From Bacillota bacterium (lineage in GTDB: Bacteria > Bacillota > Clostridia > Christensenellales > CAG-138), in the NCBI GenBank assembly GCA_023459335.1, contig JAEWUO010000012.1, positions 15,738 through 79,737 of the forward strand: a stretch of DNA of 64,000 nucleotides, written 5' to 3'. The notes below the pieces were generated by a model. The model saw nothing but the letters and a program-made list of their open reading frames with translations. It ran no database searches and was not told where the DNA came from. The translations under genes and the position numbers were made by a program. Shown here one piece after another: positions 46,377-53,656 of this stretch (position 1 is its first letter; each line of letters starts with the position of its first letter).

Positions 46377-46895
46377 ATTAAACTTAGAAAAGTCGGATTT
46401 ATTATTGGGAGATTTATGCCATTACATAATGGACATATAGAAATGATCAATTCGGCGGCAAAGCAAGTAGATGAGCTTATTGTGTTAGTTGGATCTATGG
46501 GTGCTCCCGTTGGAGAAAGAAACCCATACTCAATACAAGAAAGATTAAAATGGTTAAATGAATGTAATGATTTTTGGGAAAAAGATAAAATTACTTTTAT
46601 TCCAATATTTGATTTGACAAATGAGAATGACTCTAGTTTAGAATGGGGCAACTACTTATATAATACAGTTACAAAAATTACAAATTGCGAACTTTTAACA
46701 TACTTCACAAGCGAAAGTGAAGAGAAAATGATAGAGTGGTTTAGCAATAATAAAAAACTCAATATTATTTATTTTGAACGATTTTCTAACATTAGTGCTA
46801 CCAAGATTAGGGAATCGATAAATGGAGATGGACGATATTTCCTAAATAATTGTACAGAAAATGTTATTAAATATATTTTAAAAGAGGCTTGGTAG
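46377..46895 (+). CDS. Nicotinamide-nucleotide adenylyltransferase (NMNAT), probable ATT start
   Basis: 172 aa from ATT 46377. The conserved N-terminal strand VGFIIGRFMPLHNGHIEMI (nucleotidyltransferase GRFxPxHxGH) and the C-terminal FSNISATKIRESI (ISxTxxR) identify an NMNAT/NadM-type enzyme that makes NAD+ from NMN and ATP. The first ATG (46416) lies after the catalytic strand has begun, so it cannot be the true start; the in-frame codons just upstream offer only ATT. Phage NAD synthesis can counter NAD-depleting defences or feed NAD-dependent enzymes. Confidence 0.82.
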   Translation: MKLRKVGFIIGRFMPLHNGHIEMINSAAKQVDELIVLVGSMGAPVGERNPYSIQERLKWLNECNDFWEKDKITFIPIFDLTNENDSSLEWGNYLYNTVTKITNCELLTYFTSESEEKMIEWFSNNKKLNIIYFERFSNISATKIRESINGDGRYFLNNCTENVIKYILKEAW

Positions 46896-46917
46896 TAATG
46901 GGGCATATGAGAAGTTA

Positions 46918-46946
46918 TTGATTTTTTTCAAACTATATGTTATAAT
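46918..46946 (+). promoter_or_regulatory. Promoter (TTGATT)
   Basis: TTGATT (46918), 17-bp spacer, TATAAT (46941-46946). Drives the gene at 46978. Confidence 0.8.
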
Positions 46947-46977
46947 TATAATATAATAAAAAGAAAGAAGTGGTTTT

Positions 46978-47364
46978 ATGCTAAATAAAAAAGTAATGTA
47001 TCTCCAAAGTAAAATAATGAAAATAAAGTTAATAATTGAAGAGTTAAAAACAACAAAAACTCTTTCACTAACCAAAGAAAATATATTAAAAGAAAATTTG
47101 CTACTGCTATTAAACCAAAGTTTAGACTTCTCAAATAGGTTGTATTCAAGTCCGTTATTTATTATGCTTAGAATAACAAAGGCTAAATTCAATTTAGCTC
47201 AAGACTTTAGGGTTGATGTTAGATTTGCATTTATTGACAGCATCAATAAAATTTTATCTTATTCAGCGGCAGGAATAAGACTAAATAGAACGCATTTAAT
47301 CTCAATGATTGAAACTAATATTTTATTAGCTGAAAAAGTATTGACTAAAATATATAGTATGTAG
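46978..47364 (+). CDS. Helical protein of unknown function
   Basis: 128 aa, ATG behind AAAGAAGTGG. Almost entirely helical with Lys/Leu heptads; no motif recognised. Own promoter and followed directly by another promoter, so it is a monocistronic unit. Confidence 0.55.
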   Translation: MLNKKVMYLQSKIMKIKLIIEELKTTKTLSLTKENILKENLLLLLNQSLDFSNRLYSSPLFIMLRITKAKFNLAQDFRVDVRFAFIDSINKILSYSAAGIRLNRTHLISMIETNILLAEKVLTKIYSM

Positions 47365-47367
47365 TAA

Positions 47368-47396
47368 TTGACTTTGATTCAATTGTATGTTATAAT
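47368..47396 (+). promoter_or_regulatory. Class A promoter
   Basis: TTGACT (47368), 17-bp spacer, TATAAT (47391-47396). Confidence 0.8.
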
Positions 47397-47428
47397 TATA
47401 ATATAATAAAAGAAAGAAGTGATTTTAA

Positions 47429-47764
47429 ATGGGCGTTAATATAAGTGCTAAAAATTTAGTTGAATTAAATGAGATTTATTATAGACAGCAGTTAAATCTC
47501 CTCTTAGGGTGGCAAGACAAAGACGTAGTTGAAGAAATGTTTTTTCAACTACAAGACGCCGCAAGAGCTGGGAACAATACTGCAACAGTTTTCATAACAA
47601 GTTCCATAGGAAGCCAAGAAATTGGCTATAATGATATGTGCAAAGTGGCAGAATGCGTTGAACGTATTTTCATTAATGGTGGTATAAAAGTTTTCAAAGA
47701 ATATTCTAAAAATTATTATTGGGAGGAAAAGCCAATAATAAAACTGAATTGCTCTTGGTCTTAA
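47429..47764 (+). CDS. Protein of unknown function
   Basis: 111 aa, ATG behind AAAGAAGTG. Contains a DAARAGNNTATVFITSSIG stretch and a helical middle (YNDMCKVAECVERIF). No family recognised. Spaced 4 nt from the next gene. Confidence 0.55.
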   Translation: MGVNISAKNLVELNEIYYRQQLNLLLGWQDKDVVEEMFFQLQDAARAGNNTATVFITSSIGSQEIGYNDMCKVAECVERIFINGGIKVFKEYSKNYYWEEKPIIKLNCSWS

Positions 47765-47768
47765 TATC

Positions 47769-48575
47769 ATGATAAATAAATATTATATAAGAGTTTGTTC
47801 AGAGCCGACATTATTTGAGTCTTTGGCGGCCGCCTTAATAAGGATATCGGGGACTGGGCGGCCGCAAATAATACCAGTAATTACAGATACTGTAGAAGCT
47901 TTAAAACTAAAAAAAGAAGATTGTTATATAGAACTCTCATCCTCTGGTGTAAATTATAAAAATATATTTACAATAAAAACAATATTATCAGAAGTATATT
48001 CGATAATGTTAGATTTAGGTTCTGATATAAATTATAATATCTTAAATATAATTCAAAAAGTAGAGGAGAAAAAATTAGAAGGACTTGAAACAAGGTTTAA
48101 AAATTTTTGTAAATGCAAAAGAATGAGAACTCGTGATTTCGATGTATTTTTTAATCAATTAATTGATTTTGGAGAATGTATTCTACTAGAGCAATTAGAA
48201 TTGTGTGTCCTAACTGATTGTTTTAAGGAGAAGATTAGTAAAGAGATAGAGAAAAACCTAGATGAGAATTACGTTTTTTTTGATACATATATATCATTAG
48301 AATTAATAACTGAGGAATTAAAGAGATTTTCTAATTCTCTTATTCGATTTATTATTCTAAAAGTTGAGAATGGTTATAGTAAAGTATTGAAAAAAACAAT
48401 TTATGAAATAGTTGAAATCGATAGCCAAATGGATATGCGACTAAGAATTTCACAAGATGAGAATTTTGAATATAAGATTACTCAGAACAATACTCTGGTA
48501 ACTTATAGTTTAGAAAGTGCACTTAAAATCATAAACTCTTTCAAAGAAGAGCAAGATATCTATGATTTTTTATAA
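47769..48575 (+). CDS. Protein of unknown function
   Basis: 268 aa, without a strong ribosome binding site and starting 4 nt after the previous stop, so probably translated by coupling. Its first 40 residues contain SLAAALIRISGTGRPQIIP, encoded by a stretch with two GCGGCCGC sites (47826, 47858). The rest is helical and charged. No motif recognised. Confidence 0.55.
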   Translation: MINKYYIRVCSEPTLFESLAAALIRISGTGRPQIIPVITDTVEALKLKKEDCYIELSSSGVNYKNIFTIKTILSEVYSIMLDLGSDINYNILNIIQKVEEKKLEGLETRFKNFCKCKRMRTRDFDVFFNQLIDFGECILLEQLELCVLTDCFKEKISKEIEKNLDENYVFFDTYISLELITEELKRFSNSLIRFIILKVENGYSKVLKKTIYEIVEIDSQMDMRLRISQDENFEYKITQNNTLVTYSLESALKIINSFKEEQDIYDFL

Positions 48576-48594
48576 AATAAAAGGAGAAGATTAT

Positions 48595-49122
48595 ATGAAA
48601 ATAATGTCTATAGACGCCGAAACTAACGGGTTGTGGGGAGAGGCTTTTTCCATTGCCGCAACATTACACAAACATTGGGAAGGAACAGAAACAAAATATT
48701 TCATAGGGAGATGTCCCATTAAAGGCGAAGTTGACTCTTGGGTGGAGGAAAATGTCCTTCCACAAATACAGGGATTAGAAGTTACTCATAATTCTTATGA
48801 GGAGTTGTTGAAAGACTTTATCGCTTTCTATATGGAAAATAAAGAAAACGCCGATGTTATTGTGCATATGGGTCTACCAGTAGAGTCCAAATTATTTTTA
48901 GATGCCCACACTATGGGTTTTCTTGGGGATTGGGATGCCCCATATCCACTTATAGACATTTGCAGTTTCCCGGAGATACATACAAGTGTTGATGGATACT
49001 GTGAAAAGAATGAAATTAAAGTGAAAAAGACTATTGGTGGGATACATAATCCACTTTATGATTGTCGTGCGGCCGCTGAAGCTTATATGCATTATTTAGA
49101 AAATTATAAAGGAGAGATATAG
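48595..49122 (+). CDS. DnaQ-like (DEDDh) 3'-5' exonuclease
   Basis: 175 aa from ATG 48595 behind AAAGGAGAAG. Exo I is MSIDAETNG with the catalytic Asp and Glu, and the Exo III-like motif near the C-terminus is HNPLYDCRAAAEAY with the His and the last Asp of DEDDh. The middle IVHMGLPVESKLF may be Exo II. A stand-alone exonuclease of this kind trims DNA or RNA 3' ends; with ligases and CCA enzyme nearby, an RNA role is as plausible as DNA proofreading. Confidence 0.7.
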   Translation: MKIMSIDAETNGLWGEAFSIAATLHKHWEGTETKYFIGRCPIKGEVDSWVEENVLPQIQGLEVTHNSYEELLKDFIAFYMENKENADVIVHMGLPVESKLFLDAHTMGFLGDWDAPYPLIDICSFPEIHTSVDGYCEKNEIKVKKTIGGIHNPLYDCRAAAEAYMHYLENYKGEI

Positions 49123-49123
49123 A

Positions 49124-49171
49124 ATGAATTTCGATTGTTTAATAGATATTGTTCTCTATCTTATAGATTAA
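49124..49171 (+). CDS. 15-aa peptide
   Basis: ATG 49124 directly after the exonuclease stop, behind GGAGAGATAT; encodes MNFDCLIDIVLYLID. Very short and doubtful; could simply be a translated spacer. Confidence 0.25.
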   Translation: MNFDCLIDIVLYLID

Positions 49172-49194
49172 AAGAAAGGAAGAAAATGTAGATA

Positions 49195-49517
49195 ATGACT
49201 AAAGAAAAATCAAAGTTTAAAGCATATGTTGTAACAGACACATACGAAATTGGAATTGCAACACTTTGCTGTTGCGAACGTTGTAAAGATAGAGGTTCTC
49301 CAGAAATTTTAATAAATTCTTTGGCTACTGAAACAGAGACTGGACGAACACTTTTCTCTCTAACACTCAAGAATTTTTCGAAGGACAAGGTGTAAAATGT
49401 AAAGCTTTTACTCTTGAAGAAATTTCTGATTTTTTCAAGAGAGAAATGTCTGATAGGGATAGAAACGATATTCTGAAAGATATCTTTCTTGAAGAATATA
49501 GAACACATATTATTTAA
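49195..49517 (+). pseudogene. Small gene interrupted by a frameshift near a T4 tract
   Basis: ATG 49195 opens a frame that ends at 49395 after SLTLKNFSKDKV. The -1 frame overlapping its end (SNTQEFFEGQGVKCKAFTLEEISDFFKREM...) runs on to TAA 49517 without any start codon or ribosome binding site. A -1 shift around CTTTTCTCTC (about 49351-49360) would give one ~107-aa protein with an N-terminal CCCERCKDRG metal-site-like cluster. Mutation, sequencing error or programmed shift cannot be separated. Confidence 0.5.
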
Positions 49518-49523
49518 ACAGTC

Positions 49524-49563
49524 GGCGGCTTATATATCGTACCTAAGGTGATACTAAGTCGCC
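49524..49563 (+). repeat. Hairpin module copy 3
   Basis: GGCGGCTTA (49524-49532) pairs with TAAGTCGCC (49555-49563), loop TATATCGTACCTAAGG. Confidence 0.85.
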
Positions 49564-49570
49564 TCTTCTA

Positions 49571-49599
49571 TTGAGTTTAGTCGTTTCCTATAGTATAAT
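49571..49599 (+). promoter_or_regulatory. Class B promoter (TTGAGT)
   Basis: TTGAGT (49571), 17-bp spacer, TATAAT (49594-49599), ATTATAGAAAATAAAAGAAAG tail. Confidence 0.78.
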
Positions 49600-49632
49600 T
49601 ATTATAGAAAATAAAAGAAAGAAGGTATTTCA

Positions 49633-50709
49633 TTGAGAAAATTAGCAACTATTAGAAAGGTTTTAGAACTACGCCCAATTGAAGGTGCCGACTTAATTGA
49701 AGTTGCTGTCATTGATGGATGGCAATGTATAGTAAAAAAAGGTGAATTTAAAGTAGGAGAGTCTGTTATCTATATTGAAATTGATAGCGTAGTTCCAGAT
49801 CAAGAAAAATTTGAATTTCTAAGAAAAAGAAATTTTAGAGTTAGAACGATAAAGTTAAGAGGACAAATATCTCAAGGTTTAGTTTTACCTTTAAGTTTCC
49901 TACCTGATAAAAAATACAATCTTGGCGATGATGTTACAGATATTTTGGGTATCACTAAGTACGATCCTGAAAGACAGGAAGAGCTAGATGGTTTGTTAAA
50001 AAAGAAGAAAAATCCCATCATTAAGTTTCTAATGAGATTTAAATGGTTCAGAAGAATATATAAATCTAAAAAAGATAGTGGCGGTTTTCCAGATTGGATA
50101 GCGAAGACCGATGAGCCTAGAATTCAAAATTTAGTTAATCTATTTAAAAGAGAGAGGGATTTAGGAACAAAATTTATCGCCACGGAAAAGATTGACGGAC
50201 AATCAGCAACATATTTTCTAAAAAAAGTAGGTAAAAAGCACCAATTCGGGGTTTGCTCTAGAAGAGAAAATATAAGTAATGACCCTAATCATGGTGGGTC
50301 ATATTGGAAGATAGCGAATAAATTAAATATTAAAAGTGTTTTGAGTAATCTAATTGGAGATGAAGAATTTGTTGTTCTCCAAGGTGAAAACTTTGGAAAA
50401 AATATTCAAGGAAATAAATATAAATTAGATGATTTAGATTTTAGAGCATTTAATTTAATTTTCCCAAGTGGAAAAGTCCCTACACCAAAAATGAAAGAAT
50501 TATTAGAACCGTTAGGGATTAAAGTTGTAGATATTATTACTGAGGATTATTCATTACCAGAGACAATTGAAGAAGTTATAGAATTTTCTAAAGGAAATTC
50601 TCTATTACTACCAGCTCAAAAAAGAGAAGGACTGGTATTTAGAAACTTTGAAAAAGGAATCTCTTTCAAAGCTATAAATCCTGAATTCCTCTTAAATGAG
50701 AAAGATTAG
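49633..50709 (+). CDS. RNA ligase of the DRB0094 (Deinococcus Rnl5) family
   Basis: 358 aa, TTG start. The N-terminal ~110 residues form the OB-like module typical of this family (GADLIEVAVIDGWQCIVKKGEFKVGESVIYIEIDS, then RGQISQGLVLPLSFL). The nucleotidyltransferase domain follows with motif I ATEKIDGQSATY (Lys186), motif III-like VVLQGENFG and motif IV REGLVFRN. DraRnl-type ligases seal 3'-OH/5'-phosphate nicks in RNA-containing duplexes. This is the third ligase of the window and belongs to a different family from the other two. Confidence 0.87.
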   Translation: MRKLATIRKVLELRPIEGADLIEVAVIDGWQCIVKKGEFKVGESVIYIEIDSVVPDQEKFEFLRKRNFRVRTIKLRGQISQGLVLPLSFLPDKKYNLGDDVTDILGITKYDPERQEELDGLLKKKKNPIIKFLMRFKWFRRIYKSKKDSGGFPDWIAKTDEPRIQNLVNLFKRERDLGTKFIATEKIDGQSATYFLKKVGKKHQFGVCSRRENISNDPNHGGSYWKIANKLNIKSVLSNLIGDEEFVVLQGENFGKNIQGNKYKLDDLDFRAFNLIFPSGKVPTPKMKELLEPLGIKVVDIITEDYSLPETIEEVIEFSKGNSLLLPAQKREGLVFRNFEKGISFKAINPEFLLNEKD

Positions 50710-50720
50710 GAGGTGAATAT

Positions 50721-51113
50721 TTGTTATTTCTTGTTCTATTAATAGCTGTTGCTATTATATGTTTTGTAACATCTAAAAATACTGATGATGATTCATTCTC
50801 ATTCGGCGTTGGATTTATGCTAAGTGCTGGAATAGTGGTGTCAATATTTTCAATTCTTATATGCAATACAAAAACACATATCATCAATGAAAGATATGAA
50901 TTGCAAAACCTATCTAATTCAATAAATACTCAAATAAACTACTACAAAAATACTGGTATTTTGCCAGAGAATTTATTGTGGGATATAAAAGAGTATAATG
51001 AAGATGTAAATTATGGAAAATTACATCAAAAAAATATTTGGGTTGGAGCTTTTATTCCAAATATTTATGATGATTTTGAACTGATTGAATTTGAAATTAA
51101 GGAAATTAAATAA
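50721..51113 (+). CDS. Membrane protein of unknown function
   Basis: 130 aa, TTG start 4 nt after AGGAGGTGA, a perfect SD overlapping the ligase stop. Two N-terminal membrane helices (LFLVLLIAVAIICFV; FGVGFMLSAGIVVSIFSILIC), then a ~80-residue soluble tail that includes a short amphipathic helix. Co-transcribed with the RNA ligase. No family recognised. Confidence 0.6.
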   Translation: MLFLVLLIAVAIICFVTSKNTDDDSFSFGVGFMLSAGIVVSIFSILICNTKTHIINERYELQNLSNSINTQINYYKNTGILPENLLWDIKEYNEDVNYGKLHQKNIWVGAFIPNIYDDFELIEFEIKEIK

Positions 51114-51121
51114 AGTTCGGC

Positions 51122-51162
51122 GGCGGCTTATATATCGAACCTAAGGGTGATATTAAGTCGCC
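51122..51162 (+). repeat. Hairpin module copy 4
   Basis: GGCGGCTTA (51122-51130) pairs with TAAGTCGCC (51154-51162), loop TATATCGAACCTAAGGG. Confidence 0.85.
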
Positions 51163-51169
51163 CTTTCTA

Positions 51170-51198
51170 TTGATTTTGATTGGTTTCTGTAGTATAAT
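51170..51198 (+). promoter_or_regulatory. Class B promoter for the HNH-CCA gene
   Basis: TTGATT (51170), 17-bp spacer, TATAAT (51193-51198), AAATATAGAAAGTAAAA tail. Confidence 0.8.
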
Positions 51199-51244
51199 AA
51201 ATATAGAAAGTAAAAATAAAAAAATATTGAAAGAGGTATTATAA

Positions 51245-52969
51245 ATGAAATATGATAGATTTGAAAATAAAACTTATACTATACAAGAAATAGAAGGAAA
51301 AATGAAAAGTTTAGTTTTGAAAAAACTATCTGAAATTGGAGAAGGTGCAAAAACGCACATCAAAAGAAAATATACAATAGAAATTGACAATAATGAAATA
51401 TATCTCTTGTCAGATAGATATATAACATTCTTTACAAAAGGCTATGAATGCCCTTGTTGTGGGTTGAAGGCTACGCATTTTGCTTTAGAAAAAAGCGGTA
51501 AAGCAAAAAGATATCATTTAAATTTATATGGCTCTTTTGAAGGTAAGGAAATTCTCTTTACTAAAGATCATATCATACCTAAATCTAAGGGTGGTAAAGA
51601 TGAATTATCTAATTACCAAACAATGTGTCTAAAATGTAATAATAAGAAGGGAGCTAGTATAGAGATGAGTCCTTTAGAAAAAGATTTAGCTCTTGCTAAA
51701 GAAATAGCAAAAAAGGTTGATGAGAAGGGCGGGTACACCTATTTTGTAGGTGGATACGTTCGAGATAAAATGCTAGGACTAGAAAACAAAGATATTGACA
51801 TAGAGGTTCACGATATTTCCATAGATGATTTAAGAGACATTTTGAAATCCTTAGGAACTCTAAAAGAGTTTGGAAAATCATTTGGTGTTTTTCAATTGGA
51901 TGGATATGGTTTAGATATCTCTTTACCTAGAACTGAAATCTCTATTGGAGATAAACACACAGATTTTGCAGTAGAGATAAATCCAAGAATTGGTTTAGAA
52001 TCAGCGGCGAGTCGAAGAGACTTTACAATTAATGCTATGATGGAAGATGTGTTGACTGGATTTGTACTTGATTTCTTTGGCGGGATTAAAGATATTGAAG
52101 AAAAAGTAATCCGTCATGTTAGTTCAAAGACCTTCATAGAAGATCCTTTGAGGGTTCTTAGGGCTTGTCAATTTGCGGCGAGGTTTGGGTTTTATATAGC
52201 CCCTCAAACTAGGGGTTTGTGCAGCTGTATGAACCTAAAATCTCTACCAAAAGAAAGGGTTTTTGAAGAGTTAAAAAAAGCTCTATTAAAATCGAAAAAG
52301 CCTTCTATTTTCTTTAGAGAATACTTAGCTATAACTCGTTCTAGGGAAAATTACTGGTTTAAATTTTTAGACACTTTTCAAAAAAATGGCACTTTTAGTG
52401 AGTTTAGTGCTACTCTTGATAATGCCGCTCAGAATATTAAAAGTGTTGAAAACCCATTAGAGTTCATGTTAACAGCCTCAATGATGAAACTAGTGAACTC
52501 ACCTATGGATGAACTCAATTTAGTTGAGAAATCCTTAAAAAAGGTAACAAACGACAACAAAATAATAAAATACGTGCTCCGTCAAGTCAAAGCTTTATCG
52601 TGGCTGGATGAAATGGAGCTATATAAAGCTACTTTTTATGAAATAAATGAGATGCTTTCTAAATCACCATGTAAAAAAGACTTTGCTCTTTTGAAGTGTT
52701 GTGATTCTGAAAATAGAGTTTCTTTTAAAGACAATCTAAACTATTTAGAAGGAAAGATTGCTATTTTTGACGAACTGATGAAGAAACCTTATGTGACTGG
52801 TGATGATCTAATTGCGGCGGGCTTACAACCAAGTAAGAATTTTTCAAGTTTTTTAAAATCTGCTCATTACTTTAGAATGGGTGGTTATAGTAAAGAACAA
52901 ACCTTAGAGATAATATTAAAGAAGTTCTCGGCGGCCAATAATGGTACTAATCTAAGAAAATCTAAATGA
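51245..52969 (+). CDS. cca: HNH nuclease fused to a CCA-adding tRNA nucleotidyltransferase
   Basis: 574 aa. Residues ~69-135 are an HNH domain with zinc cysteines: CPCC (69-72), KDHIIPKSKGG (107-117) and CLKC (128-131). From ~150 on it is a class II CCA enzyme: VGGYVRD (168-174), DIDIEV (183-188), ASRRDFTINAM and DPLRVLRACQFAARFG, plus a helical tail. CCA enzymes build or repair tRNA 3' ends; most tRNAs here lack encoded CCA. The fusion with an HNH nuclease is unusual and suggests coupled cleavage and repair, or a homing gene captured in frame. The frame is intact. Confidence 0.9.
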   Translation: MKYDRFENKTYTIQEIEGKMKSLVLKKLSEIGEGAKTHIKRKYTIEIDNNEIYLLSDRYITFFTKGYECPCCGLKATHFALEKSGKAKRYHLNLYGSFEGKEILFTKDHIIPKSKGGKDELSNYQTMCLKCNNKKGASIEMSPLEKDLALAKEIAKKVDEKGGYTYFVGGYVRDKMLGLENKDIDIEVHDISIDDLRDILKSLGTLKEFGKSFGVFQLDGYGLDISLPRTEISIGDKHTDFAVEINPRIGLESAASRRDFTINAMMEDVLTGFVLDFFGGIKDIEEKVIRHVSSKTFIEDPLRVLRACQFAARFGFYIAPQTRGLCSCMNLKSLPKERVFEELKKALLKSKKPSIFFREYLAITRSRENYWFKFLDTFQKNGTFSEFSATLDNAAQNIKSVENPLEFMLTASMMKLVNSPMDELNLVEKSLKKVTNDNKIIKYVLRQVKALSWLDEMELYKATFYEINEMLSKSPCKKDFALLKCCDSENRVSFKDNLNYLEGKIAIFDELMKKPYVTGDDLIAAGLQPSKNFSSFLKSAHYFRMGGYSKEQTLEIILKKFSAANNGTNLRKSK

Positions 52970-53003
52970 AGTAAAAAATATTATATGTTGAGTTAATTAG
53001 AGT

Positions 53004-53047
53004 GCGGCGGTTTATATATTGAACTTAAAGATAGTATTAAGTCGCTG
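53004..53047 (+). repeat. Hairpin module copy 5
   Basis: GCGGTTTA (53007-53014) pairs with TAAGTCGC (53038-53045) through two G-U pairs; loop TATATTGAACTTAAAG. Confidence 0.8.
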
Positions 53048-53053
53048 TAGTTA

Positions 53054-53082
53054 TTGATTTCTATTGCTCTCTATGGTATAAT
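53054..53082 (+). promoter_or_regulatory. Class B promoter
   Basis: TTGATT (53054), 17-bp spacer, TATAAT (53077-53082), full class B tail with AAAGAAAGAAGG. Confidence 0.8.
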
Positions 53083-53117
53083 TATTATAGAAAGTAAAAA
53101 AGAAAGAAGGTTTTTAC

Positions 53118-53303
53118 ATGAGAAATCCAGAGAGATTAGATATATTCTACGACAAATTAAAAGATATTCACAAAGAAAGGTTTCCAGATATAAGATTTGG
53201 ACAACTAATGGTTCACATTGAAAATTTATTAGCGTCAAATGGAAAAGATTGGTTCTATTTGGAAGAAAATGAATTAATTGAAAAAATTGAAAAAAATACT
53301 TAA
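53118..53303 (+). CDS. Small conserved phage protein (FPDxRFGQL type)
   Basis: 61 aa. RNPERLDIFYDKLKDIHKERFPDIRFGQLMVHI...DWFYLEENELIEKI resembles widespread small hypothetical proteins of Firmicute phages with the motif PDxRFGQL...DPFYxED. Function unknown. Followed by a helical protein gene 20 nt downstream. Confidence 0.65.
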   Translation: MRNPERLDIFYDKLKDIHKERFPDIRFGQLMVHIENLLASNGKDWFYLEENELIEKIEKNT

Positions 53304-53323
53304 ATAAGAATGGAGAGTGTGAT

Positions 53324-53650
53324 ATGGAAGAATTAATTAAAAACATTATAGAGAGTGGCTTAAAGACTACAACAGAAGAAACTGTGAAAAAGATGTGCGA
53401 AGAAAGACTTGATACAATAGTTAATGAAGACACAATAATTGAAAATCTTTATTGTGTTGTGGAGAACAAGCTAGAGGCTCTTTCAGATGATTTCTTGGGA
53501 GATAATTTCGTTAAGGCGATTAAGGAAAAATTTGAATTAAAGAATTATTTATATTCAATGGATATAAACGAAATAGTGAGAGAAGCAATAGTCCTTAAAC
53601 TACAAGAAATGGACATCGGAGATTTAGTTAAGTTATTAGGGGGGAAATAA
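53324..53650 (+). CDS. Helical protein of unknown function
   Basis: 108 aa, ATG behind TGGAGAG. Acidic helices throughout; no motif. Cotranscribed with neighbours from the 53054 promoter. Confidence 0.55.
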   Translation: MEELIKNIIESGLKTTTEETVKKMCEERLDTIVNEDTIIENLYCVVENKLEALSDDFLGDNFVKAIKEKFELKNYLYSMDINEIVREAIVLKLQEMDIGDLVKLLGGK

Positions 53651-53656
53651 GAAGTA

